DNA from: Zantedeschia hybrid cultivar
Taxonomy: Eukaryota; Streptophyta; Magnoliopsida; Alismatales; Araceae
Direction of reading: 5' to 3'
DNA: 64,000 nucleotides
Assembly (NCBI GenBank): GCA_030544215.1
Contig: JARZZO010000002.1
Span: 30,627,395-30,691,394 of the forward strand
The first letter of the stretch is position 1. Every line of letters starts with the position of its first letter. The position numbers were made by a program, and so were the translations under genes. Below, in pieces: positions 1-10,157 of the stretch. The notes under the pieces are model-generated. The model was not told the DNA's origin, made no database searches, and saw only the letters and a program-made list of their open reading frames with translations.

Positions 1-189
1 TTTTGGGGTTTTTCGGAGTTCCTCATGAGATGATGAACCGGGCCTTTTCGGCGGCTTCATACATGCCTCCCAAGCGTTGGGATGGCGGGCCAGATCTCCG
101 GATCTCTTGGTGATAGTCACCACTGCCCACCGGGCATGAAAGCTTCTAAATCGAGCCCCAAATTGGATTTAAATCATAAAAAATCAGTT

Positions 190-560
190 TTTGGGGATAT
201 TGGAGGGGCTCGGCCGACTGTTGTTTTGGCCACCGCCAGCGGCCCTGCCGGCGCCGGGCACATCGCCGACGCCGGGGGCATCGCCGGCCAGGGCCTATGC
301 CGCCGGGGGGCACGGCCGTCGGCGACCCAGCCCGCCGCCGCCTGCACTTGCAGGTTTAGGGTTTTAGGGTATCGGGTTCCTGGCGGGGAGGAGCCAGGCG
401 GGCCGGTCCCGAGCCGGTTCAGACCGGCTCGGTCGGGTCCGGCTGGGACCAGGGGCGCCTGACTTAGGGTCGCACCCTGGTTTGGGCCCTGGCTAGGCCA
501 GGGCCCGAGCCCATGGCTCAGCTATATGACCGAGCCCCATTTCTGTTTTCCCTTTAATAA
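190..560 (+). other. GC-rich leader block of copia-0
   Basis: A sharply GC-rich island just before an AT-rich stretch. It holds two degenerate plant telomere-type units (TTTAGGG) near 354-370 and a perfect palindrome at 484-506, with ten-base arms GGGCCCTGGC and GCCAGGGCCC around TAG. The same kind of block recurs at 12026-12460 in copia-A and, on the other strand, at 58070-58520 in copia-B. Open frames across it are low-complexity G/A/R/P products of base composition and I do not regard them as genes. Confidence 0.6.
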
Positions 561-589
561 AACCCCTATAAACCCCATTGTTCTAATTA

Positions 590-1215
590 AATCTATTGCC
601 CATTTAAATCATGTATTAAATTGGATTTTAAGTTTAATTTAAAATTGTTTTAATATTAAACTTATTATTAAATTCTAATTTATTTGGGCATTAATGATTT
701 AGGAATCTTTATATTAACAAGTAAGTTGTTAATTGATTAAAATTAATTATTAATTTAAGTGTTAGATTAATAATTAATTTTAATAGGCTAATTTAAATGT
801 TAAATTAGTAATTATTAGTTAATTATAATTAGTTGTTAATTTAATTGTTAAATTGATGATTAATTTTAATTAACTAATATAATGGTTTAATTAGATGTTA
901 TTAATTATTGATTTAAGAGTTAAATTAATAATTAATACTAATCCACTAATCTAAGAGTTAGATTAGTAGTTAACTATCCCTTTATGTTAATTATTAGTTT
1001 AATAGTTAAATTAGTGATTAACACTTATTAATTATCTAGTCTAATTGTTAGATTGATAATTAATATAGAATTAGAGTTAATTATTAATTTATGTGATAAA
1101 TTAATGATTAATTTTGTTGTACTAGTCTAAAAGTTAGATTAGTTATTGATGGTCTAATTGTTAGATTATTAATGGGGTTTAATGTAAGTGTTAGATTATT
1201 AGAAATGTTCTAATT
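590..1215 (+). repeat. AT-rich array of short imperfect palindromes in copia-0 leader
   Basis: About ten units spaced roughly 40-55 bp apart, each centred on a short inverted repeat of the type TAATCTAA-gag-TTAGATTA with a 3-5 base loop. Centres lie near 749, 797, 845, 925, 958, 994, 1044, 1098, 1131 and 1158. Copia-A has the same array (12590-13033, continuing at 37445). Copia-B has fewer copies on its own strand (57780-57930). Untranslated leader; function unknown. Confidence 0.6.
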
Positions 1216-2056
1216 TGCATGGAATAATCTGGAATTATTAATTTGGAGTGTGTGCGCATGTGATGTGTGTTTAATGCTTTTAAATTTTGATTTAATTGCA
1301 TGTTAAGTTAATAAAATGAGTTTTCGAAATTCAAATACCAATTTTGATTGGATCCCAGCTTTTTGAAAGCCAAAGTTATCTATTTTTGAAAACTCGTTTA
1401 TTTTAGCCATGTGATGCGCTGAATCATGTGTGGGATGTTTAAAACACACCATGGTCATGGATATGTACTTATTTAATTGTTCATGTAATGAATGATGTGT
1501 TTGTGTGGATCGTGGATGTATGATTATTTATTAATTGTTAATAAATAGAGATCTGCGTATCTCTCCCTCTCTCATTATCTGATGTATTTCTACCTCCCTC
1601 TCTCTTGTACTCGCCATAAGGCTCTCTTCTAATTATATGTAATTCTAGAATTAATGTAATATGATCGAAGCAACCGAGGAATGAGCGAGGACGATCCACA
1701 GCTGCAATCAGGAAGGCGAAAAGATGGAGATCTCTTGCCTATGTGTTTACTGGATATCTAATTTAATTGTTGTGTTAGATTGTGTGTGCATTTAACTGTT
1801 GGCTCCAATCAAACCCACTGTGCTATCCATGACCACACTAATGACATTTATGAGATGCATTGTTTTTCTTTTGATTATAAATCTAAACAGGTATAGTATT
1901 TAGTAAATATATACGATATATTTATATACTATCACCTAGGAGAGACCAAGATAAAAGTTATCTAAATACCTTCAGATAAACTCTAAGCCGTAACGCGAGT
2001 AGTTAAGAACTTACCGTGTGGTCCACCATCGTTATAGTCATAGGATTCGAATCACT

Positions 2057-2380
2057 TTAGGCAGGTTTGTTGTGCTATCCACAAGGCCTGCTTAATTGGG
2101 AGGAGAAATTGTGGCTATAGCATTAGATGTCTATATGATCGGGGTAGAGGAACCATGTAGCTTTGTTGTGTTATCCACAAGGGCTGCATGCAAATCTATG
2201 CTCGTCGCGTAACGATGGTTAGCTTAGACCAAAATTAATGGTTTGTTGTGCTATCCATAAAGCCATTAAATCTCTGGAGACCGAAGCCATGATCAGATAT
2301 TGCAAGGAGTTGTAAGTCCCATGAGTTGGGTGCTCTTTGATTGTATTATAGTTTGTTGTGCTATCTACAAGGCTGTAGTG
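2057..2380 (+). other. Four leader stem-loops with conserved loop and covarying stems (copia-0)
   Basis: Four copies of a loop close to TTGTTGTGCTATCCACAA lie between LTR and gag. Each is closed by a different but complementary stem: 2057-2065 with 2087-2095 (core GCAGG/CCTGC), 2154-2161 with 2183-2190 (CATGTAGC/GCTGCATG), 2235-2241 with 2263-2269 (TTAATGG/CCATTAA) and 2344-2351 with 2373-2380 (TATTATAG/CTGTAGTG, using G-U pairs). Stems that change in sequence but still pair indicate RNA structure. Packaging or dimerisation is a guess. Confidence 0.7.
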
Positions 2381-2564
2381 CAAGTCATTGAGATTCTGAT
2401 CCCCACTAGGAGACTGTCGGCGTCTCCCGTTCTGTATAACTGAGGGTTATGTAGTCCGTCGAAAATTAGTAGGAGTTAAACTTGGATAAAAGACCATGTC
2501 TTGTTTTAAATTTTAATAATTGAACATCTGCTAAATATATTTTACTTATCTCCTGTAGGGAATT

Positions 2565-4577
2565 ATGTCGTCGAATAACCTACTCCGCAGCATACTTGAT
2601 GCCCTTTTGACTTACCTGATCTACTCCGATTGGTTCAGAAACCTGAAGAATGTCTTCAGATCTGAGCACATTGAATTTGTCCCTGGAGCTGATCCTCCTT
2701 CTGAATCGGCATTGGATGCCCCTGAAGCAGAGATGATAGCTAACGATAAAAGATCGAAGGACAAAGGCAAAAGAGTAGTGAAGGGTGACTGCTTCTACTA
2801 TAAGCAGTATGGTCACTGGAAGAGGAACTGTAAGGAGTTCCTTAACGATAAAGCTCATGAAAGAGTGAAGCTGTCTGAAGATTCAGATATCTATATGATA
2901 GATATCCACTTGTCAGTTAAAGATTCCACATCTTGGGTATTGGATACCGGATGAGCTTCTCATATATGTCATGATGGACAGATGCTGACAAGTAAGCGCA
3001 AGTTGAGACAAGGCGAGGTGGAATTGAGGCTAGGAAACGACGCAAAAGTTGCAGCGATTGTTGTTGGGACAACAAACCTCAGGCTTCCATCAGGAGACGC
3101 CTTACTTTTAGAAGATTGTTATTATGTTCCTAGCATAATAAATAACATCATATCAATATCTTGTTTGGACAAGATAGGATATAGATTGACCATTGAGAAT
3201 AGAAGTTGTTCGATTTATTATGGTAAAAAATCAATAGCTTCGGCATCTTTAGCCAACGGTCTATATCTCTTAGATGTTTCTTATTACAATCTTCAAATTG
3301 ATAATGTTCTTAAGAAGAGCAAGAATTGTATGAACCAGGCCTACATGTGGCATTATAGACTTGGGCACATTGGCGAAAGCAGGTTGCAAAAGTTGCACAA
3401 GCATGGTTACTTAACTGCATTCAATTACAAATCGTTTGCAACATGTGAATCCTGCCTTGTGGGAAAGATGGCAAAATCTCCATTTACTGGACATGGAGAA
3501 CGTGCCAAGGACATTCTGGAACTAATACATTCGGATGTATGTGGTCCCATGTCCACCCAAGCCAAAGGTGGATTTTCATACTTCATCACGTTCACCGATG
3601 ACTTCTCAAGATTCAGCTATGTGTACTTAATGAAGTACAAGTCGGAAGCATTTGAGAAGTTCAAGGAGTTAAAGAATGAGGTAGAGAAGCAGTTAGGAAA
3701 GATTATTAAAGCTCTTCGATCAGATCGAGGAGGAGAATACTTGAGTACTAATTTCACACAATTCTTAAAGGATAATGGTATCCTTTCTCAGCTAACCCCT
3801 CCATATACACCACAAATGAATGGTGTATCAGAAAGGAGGAATCGCACCTTGTTGGACATGGTGCGATCCATGATGAGCTTTTCGGGATTATCAGTGTCCC
3901 TCTAGGGGTATGCTCTAGAGTCAGCAACATACCTACTGAACAGAGTACCCAGCAAGTTTGTGGCATGTACTCTATATGAGATATGGAAAGACAGGAAACC
4001 AGAATTTAAACATATTAAAGTCTGGGGTTGTCCTGCTCATGTAAAGAGGCATGATCCAGACAAGCAGGAATCATGAACTGATAAATGCAGTTTTGTGGGA
4101 TATCCAAAGGAAACTTTTGGATACTATTTTTACCATCCTGGTGAACAAAAGGTATTTGTCGCCAGGAAAGCTGTCTTCCTGGAAGAGGAATACCTTCTCC
4201 AGGAGAACAGTAGGAGTAAAATAGTACTGGAAGAGGTTCCAGATCCCCAAACAGCTGCATTATCATCAGATGAGATATCAGTTCCTAAATCTGTTCAGGT
4301 ATACACACATGAGCCTCGTAGATCTGGTAGATTACCTAGACTACCCGAACGATATGTGGGACATATCACTGAAGGTGAGTCTAAGGTAGAATATAATGAG
4401 GATGATGATCCTAAAACCTACCAGGAGACCATAGAAGGCCCAAAATTCGGGAAATGGTGAGAAGCCATGAACTCAGAAATCCAGTCTATGTACACCAACT
4501 AAGTTTGGAACTTGGAGGACTTGCCCGAGGGTATTGTACCCATCGGTTGCAAGTGGATCATTAAGAGAAAGATCGGT
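2565..4577 (+). pseudogene. copia-0 gag-pol, broken
   Basis: One frame (2565, 2982 and 4095 are all in phase) from ATG. It encodes the copia gag N-terminus (SSNNLLRSILDALL) and then jumps after EMIA to a zinc knuckle (2790-2845) whose second Cys is Tyr. Next come protease DTG (2943-2951), the GAG-preintegrase H-x-x-L-G-H-I, integrase with D (HSDVCGP), D (RSDRGGEY) and E (SERRNRTL), and the first part of RT. In-frame stops at 2952, 3903, about 4074 and 4458 break it; most are explained by TGG to TGA/TAG or CGA to TGA. Compared with copia-B, about 160-170 residues of gag are absent. The gag and GAG-pre motifs resemble the Angela/Bianca side of copia; that assignment is tentative. Confidence 0.88.
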
Positions 4578-6300
4578 TGCAAGTAGATCCCATTAGAACT
4601 TGATTTTAGGAGATAGGTAAATACCAACTAGAGGGGAGCCCGATCTAAAACGTTTCTAAAAGGATCTCAGGATCTAATTAGAAGTACAGTCTACTTAGAT
4701 ATGCTAGATTGTGCTTTTGATTTGGATTTGTCCAAGTTTGGTTCCTTTGTATACTAGGTTCTTGATTGCAAGGGTACGAGACTCACGTTCAACGATACCT
4801 TCCAATGGGAAAGTTGGTATGAGGTGTGGTCAGATCCGTTAAAAGAAAACTTGTACTGTGGGCGGTGCGTGTATGAGTTTGTTTTCTTTTGGAACTCTAG
4901 TTCATGAGGGGTAAAACTTTCCTAAGGCAACCACAACCTAATAAGAAACTGAATAGAGGGAAAATCGTGTAGGATCTGGACAAGGAAAGATATTAGTGCG
5001 TATAGGATCCTTCAATATGTTGTAATCCCAGTCATCGTTGGAGTTCTTTTAGAAGGTGTAAAGGTCGAGGAGGAGAGTTGGTAGCGAGGTGACACGTGGG
5101 GGATCTTCAAGAATCTTAGAGTTTGATTCTGCCAAGAGGTAGGTGATGATTATGTTAAGCATAATATATTTTGTATTAGGATAAACTTCCTACTATTTTC
5201 AAGCTTTTCCAAGTCAAATAATATGTAAGAGAAGCGTAATGTATGAAACTAATCTTGAAAATACCACATGCAGTTTAAAATTATTAATTAATTGGTTGGC
5301 ATTTGTATATTTTATATGAAAATCAAAATAATAACCTGCTTGTTTTAAGTGGCTTACTTTCCACTCAATTTAACATACTTCTTTATTACATATGTTAGCA
5401 CTATCTGACATTTAAAATTTCAGAAAGTTGATAATTCTAAAATATATAAGACAAGTATCATATCTATATGATGGCATTTGGACAGTGCCATTGTAAAGAG
5501 AGTTCTGGATAGACTCTATAAGAATTTGTGTGGTAGGTCAAAACCCATGGGCAATGGCTATGTGGATGGGGGTACTTGTGGTTCTACGCAGTAGACAAGG
5601 CCTTTGCACTGCTTGCCTAGGTGCTTTGTTATTTGTGTAGATGCTCCTTATATTGTGGTGGATGCATGTCCATTAATTTTAACTGAATAGATGATAAGTA
5701 CCTAAGAAATAATCTATAAACCTATTTAGAACTCTTTAAATCTGTTTAAAAAACTGGTATGATTTGATCTCTTTAAACTATGGCTTGAATCACATAATAT
5801 GTGGCACTTGATCTTAAGTATAAAAGCTATGACTTTGTACATTTATGAATATGAAATCTAAGTATATATTAATCTATTAATCTACTAAGCCATGTTTTGA
5901 TATGTGAATCTCCTATGTTTTGGAGAGTATGTGATATGTTTGAAGTATGGCCAATAAACTAATTAAGTAAAAATTATAATCTAAATAAGAATATGCCCAC
6001 ATGTTATATATGCGCGCACACGCACACACTCTATCAAATTTAATCTAGATTAGTTGAAAACACCTTTGATTTTATATGCTATATGTGATCTTGTTATGTA
6101 TCATCTCTTTATTTAAGCTATATGTAGAACTTGTTTACTTCTCCCTATTGTATAATAAGATATCATCTGTGTTTCAAAGTTTTCTATACATTTAACATGT
6201 GGTGGATATGATACCTACTGAGTATTTATACTCATAAATCTACTAACATTTTTCAGACACTTCGACTGAGGAGCAACTTATATATACGGGGTCAATTATA
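4578..6300. other. Unassigned non-coding sequence
   Basis: No credible coding sequence. AT-rich, with a CA/GC microsatellite at about 6008-6028. Near 6205-6260 a stretch of the form CCTACTGAG, then CTCA, then TTTCAG resembles the corresponding part of the right arm of the inverted-repeat insertion near 31065-31115. It may therefore be an old gypsy LTR remnant. That is weak evidence. Confidence 0.3.
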
Positions 6301-6786
6301 ATGAGCCCCATGGCTCATCTAACTTGGATTCACCCCCACTCAAAGCTGTCTATTTCATATTAAAAAAAATAAAAATTATCAAAATTTTTATAAATATATA
6401 ATTAACTCCCCTTAGGCTTGTTTCTATCCGTTGGGATTTAATTTTCACTGTCCAATCGAAAAACACAACCATAGTCGTTCAATCAAGTGTGTATTTAATT
6501 GAGAATCAAAACTAAAACCCCAACGGTGGGATCAACCTTAAGAATTAATCTAATGAGTTTTCTATTTTGTGATTATTTTTCAATACTTTTAGACATTATT
6601 TTGTGATACAAATCCGTTTGGACAGTTCCAATTGATTTTCATGATCGGACAGTGAAAATTAAAGCCACGGGAATGAGAATAACCTAAGAGGCCTATTTGA
6701 ATATTTAAAAATTATTAATTTTTTTTTACATATGGAGAGAAGAGAATTTTGATGGGCTACATCTGAGTTAGGCAAGCCTAGCTCAT
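6301..6786. mobile_element. MITE-like element with long degenerate terminal inverted repeats
   Basis: The ends are inverted relative to each other: ATGAGC at 6301 and GCTCAT ending at 6786. An inner pair of blocks follows, where CTTAGG and then TTTAATTTTCACTGTCC (about 6412-6458) match the reverse complement of about 6645-6700. About 490 bp, non-coding. No convincing target-site duplication is seen, so the superfamily is not assigned. Confidence 0.5.
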
Positions 6787-8091
6787 TTGATCTCTCTCTC
6801 TCTATATATATATATATAGATAAATGATCTTAATGTATTACAAATGATTTATATTTATGATTTGATTGTTCCATGTTGTGGAATAAGATTTTAGATAAAT
6901 GTGTCATTTTAAAATTTCTACTCGGACTTTTTCTTTCATTATTTCATGTATGTTCATGGAAGAAGGTTATTTTCTTAGTACAAAATTCATAAAAATTATG
7001 AATTTTAGTCAACAAACCATAGAACCTGATTTTTAACCATTTTAGAAATTGATAACAGGTCAATGCTGTTTTAATAGGATTGTAGGGATCGATCTCAAGT
7101 AAGAATGTGTTTAAGTGAAGTCATTAATCTAATGTAGGCAATGAGAGGAAAATCTAGAAGTTGAACTTTAGTTTGGTGTATGTTGGAATTAAGGATTTCT
7201 ACTTTTTGCATAGGTTCCAAGAACTTAGCACTATTTCTCTAAGAAAAAGAAAATCCTCTAGTGAAAAATTTACTAAAACCTCCAAGGGCATATGAAGATC
7301 TCTAAGGAATGGAAGTGAGCAAAAAATCGTCAAAAGGAAAATCTCATTGATGATTCTAATCTCATTGATGATCACTAAATCTCATTAGTGTTAGGTTACG
7401 CACTATCAATTTCAAAACTCCTCCACGTTTAAACCCCCTAACTCTACCAAATTTAATACAAGTCATACCTTGTATTAATTCTTATAGAGAAAGAAAGCAT
7501 CGGGCTCGCCTCTGCCTCTTTTCCTCTCTCCAACTTCTCCATCTACCCCAAGCTTACTGCCCTGGCTCTGCACTCGGGTGGATCTCCTACAAGCTCGCCA
7601 CCATTGCTCAGTGCTCAGGTGGACTAGCTCGAGGCTCTCGTAGAGTTGGGCTTGCTAGAGCTTGTAGCTACTAGAGAGAGCAAGCTCTTCGCCATCACTT
7701 AGTAGATAGCAAATCAATTTGAAAATAGGATTTGTCAACATGAAAATACTATGTTGTTCATGCTTCATCATCACTTGCCTCACATACGCAGCACAACCAA
7801 GCTAAGAAGCTCACCTCCGGCAAGGTGAGAAGCTCCTCCACGCACCACCATGCCGCTATCACGCTTACCACACCCCACACACTGCCTGTCTGTAAAGAAC
7901 GCGAAGAACGGTGGCCGCCTCTCTCTCTCGATCTCTTTCGAGCTTTCTCTAGGGTTCTGGATGGCTCAAAGACAAGTAGAGGGACTGGAGACACACTCAG
8001 AGACTTAAATAGACCTCACACAAGTGACCCATGTAGATTCAAGTCATGCACAGAGAAGGGATAACTGGATAGCAGTTGGACTCAGAATTGA
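6787..8091. other. Unassigned non-coding sequence
   Basis: Starts with a CT/TA microsatellite (about 6789-6822). Pyrimidine-rich near 7500-7560 and moderately GC-rich at 7780-7990. Short open frames there are overlapping on both strands and show no domain. The stretch ending GTGTTACA near 8276 looks like a gypsy LTR 3' terminus, so part of this may be a decayed LTR; no matching 5' end was found. Confidence 0.3.
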
Positions 8092-8164
8092 GTGAATCAT
8101 GTCAGCTCGACCTGATGCGATTCAACTAAGTTGAATCACGTTAGCCTCAGGCGCCGCATTTAAA
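8092..8164. repeat. Two copies of the 12-10-12 dyad motif outside element T
   Basis: Copy 1: left half 8092-8103, ten-base spacer, right half 8114-8125 (GATGCGATTCAA, identical to the right half at 30006-30017). Copy 2: left half 8131-8142, spacer, right half 8153-8164. Both are decayed by C-to-T-type changes. They are the only copies I found outside 13034-37439. Confidence 0.65.
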
Positions 8165-8244
8165 AAACTTAGCAAAAATTCTAAAAAAATCACAGAATAT
8201 TCAATAAATTTGAAAACTAACCCCACTAATGGGCCTACTAACTA

Positions 8245-8740
8245 ATGGGCCTACTAAGAAAGTCAGGTGTTACAGGTACAAGGGCAGAAGGAAAGGGTCA
8301 ACATGGGACATTGCCTCCTACAACTTCAATTTCAGTGCCTTCTGGCTCATACATCACTCCTGTTTCATCCCCGCAAGATAAAGAATTTGCCTCAAGTCCA
8401 TATGTTGAGGTCAAGAGTGATTCAAAATGCCAATCCTCTATAAATTCAACGTCTTCCAAGGGTAAATGCAAGCACTCTCAACTCGATGATAAGGATCGCA
8501 CTATGTATTCTGCACTTAGAGAGGTTGTCAAGGCCTTGATAGAGATTGCCCCCCTTCAAATAGCCATACATTGATGGTCCAATGCGTGGATATAATCATG
8601 GCAATGGAAGAGTTGACAACTGATGAGAAGGTGGCTACCACAATTCGTCTTAAGAGCAATCCAACTACCCCTACTATATTTTTGAGGTTTAACCATGAAC
8701 GCCAACTTGCTTGGATTAGATCCGTCTTAGAGAAGAAGTA
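8245..8740 (+). pseudogene. Possible Myb/SANT-like (PIF/Harbinger ORF1 type) C-terminal fragment
   Basis: A 109-codon frame (8245-8574) is rich in Ser/Lys and ends in A-L-R-E-V-V-K-A-L. It is followed, one frame over, by MAMEELTTDEKVATTI and a segment ending QLAWIRSVLEKK before a stop at 8740. The layout (Ser-rich linker, ALREV helix, then M-x-x-L and a W-containing tail) resembles the C-terminal half of plant Myb/SANT-like proteins linked to PIF/Harbinger transposons. One frameshift separates the two parts. Resemblance is from memory; no transposase is nearby. Confidence 0.35.
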
Positions 8741-8789
8741 GAGGACTTCCAAATCTAATTGTAATATGAAAGACAATTAAAATGATTTT

Positions 8790-9540
8790 AATTTGTTTAA
8801 TTGGCTAGTTGAAATTAACCATGACATCAAAGACTATGCGTAGTGTTCTAATGTTATTGCATTACCTTTGACTATTCTATGTGTTTGATTCCTATCCTAT
8901 GTTCCTTGACTTTGTATCATAGCATTTTTGTGTGTGTGGGTTATGTAGGAATGTGTTGTGATGTTTGAGTTTTCAATTATGTATTTTAGTTACATAATAG
9001 GTCTGAACCTAATGCATCTTCCACATAAGGCATTTCAATTACATTTTTACTTTCCAATTGATTATTGATATACAACATTTGAAATACCTCAAACCTAAGA
9101 AGAGAAGCATGCACTGCTGAAATGACTAGGAAAGAAGCATCAGGGGAGGTGTGCAGTGAAGTAATCAGGCTAGAGGGTACTGTTTTGTGAGTGCATGTGT
9201 TGCAGAAATGGATAGGATTGGAGTTTGTTGCAGTGTGAATATATCCAAATTATAAGGTGACACAACAAGATGTCTCCTGTGAGATATTATGGGAGGGATT
9301 TTGTTTTAAGATTATTTTGTAGGGAAACTTCGTATTCAAAGTTTGACCCGGTCTCCATTTTTGCCTCCTCTACTGACTAGTTTTCTCATGACTACGGTTG
9401 GGTGAAACATATGCATGTTGGTTGGGCAAGTCAATTGAATTGAACCATCAACTATTTGATGCAGCCTTCTGTAGGTATCGTACGGGGAGGAGAAGATTAA
9501 AACTCTAATCATCATATAACACAACACAAAAATAAAACCT
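8790..9540. other. Unassigned sequence, nothing recognised
   Basis: AT-rich, no open frame with a recognisable domain, no repeat that recurs in the window. The last part (about 9480-9550) may be the poorly conserved end of the LTR fragment that follows. Confidence 0.3.
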
Positions 9541-9549
9541 CATGATTTC

Positions 9550-10157
9550 TCGATATGTTTCTGAGAACTAAAAGAAGGGAAGAACGATTCTTCACCTTGC
9601 GCGAAGTCGAATCCATGACTGAAGCCTAATTCCGTCTGAGCGATGCCATAAGCCATGCAGATGCCTGTCCTCCAGCGATATCCACGCATTTCTCCTATTT
9701 AGAGATCATCCTCACTTTGTCTCTAGAGGGATCCGCCTGATCCCTTACCCTTCTTCTTGTGATGGGTGCCTACAGCACGCGAGCAATGCCTCGAAGCGGA
9801 GGTGGAAGAGAGAGAGGAAGGGGGTGTCCTTCTCCAAGCGCCGGCCAGGAGAGTGAAAGAGCAGGGGGACAGCCAACACTGGAGAAACCCTAGATCTTGC
9901 CCCAGGATTTCCTTCGAACATATATTTATATTAGTCTCTAGTGACTTTTCACAAAATTCTTTGAGTTAATATAAATTCTCACTTAATATCCATTAACTGA
10001 GAACCTTGTGTGTGTGACCCTCTAGACCCAAGTGTTTGTCCAATTTTTATCTCGATTAGCCTAATAACCCCTTACTAACTTAAAGTAATTTATTTAATAT
10101 CTTACATTAAATAATTATTAAATTGATATATCATCTCACGATAATTGATAGGACTTC
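9550..10157 (-). mobile_element. Truncated copia LTR, reverse orientation
   Basis: Colinear with the copia-B LTR as it lies on the plus strand. Landmarks in order are TTCACCTTGCGCG, GAGCGATGCC, the ATCCACGC/CTCC stretch, GTGACCCTCTAG with CCCAA, TTACTAACTTAAAG, and ACGATAATT with GGACT. It stops exactly where copia-A starts (10158). It is therefore an older LTR into which copia-A appears to have inserted. If so, ACTTC (10153-10157) should recur after the copia-A 3' LTR, outside this window. Confidence 0.75.

Larger units (their letters stand above)
1..4577 (+). mobile_element. Ty1/copia element copia-0, truncated at both ends
   Basis: Remnant of a copia LTR retrotransposon. The 5' LTR lies before the window. 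Homology to copia-A and copia-B stops near 4577, inside reverse transcriptase, so most of RT, RNase H and the 3' LTR are missing. Visible order: GC-rich leader block, AT-rich hairpin array, four stem-loops, then one gag-pol frame. Leader and coding parts align with copia-A (from 10158), so the two are one family. No target-site duplication can be assessed. The 3' break point is inferred from where the alignment ends. Confidence 0.88.

Noticed and set aside
354..370. Telomere or interstitial telomeric array
   Set aside because: Only two degenerate units, so not an array.
82..462. 126-codon frame in the first GC-rich block
   Set aside because: Low-complexity G/A/P/R product of base composition; the frame is not kept in copia-A or copia-B.
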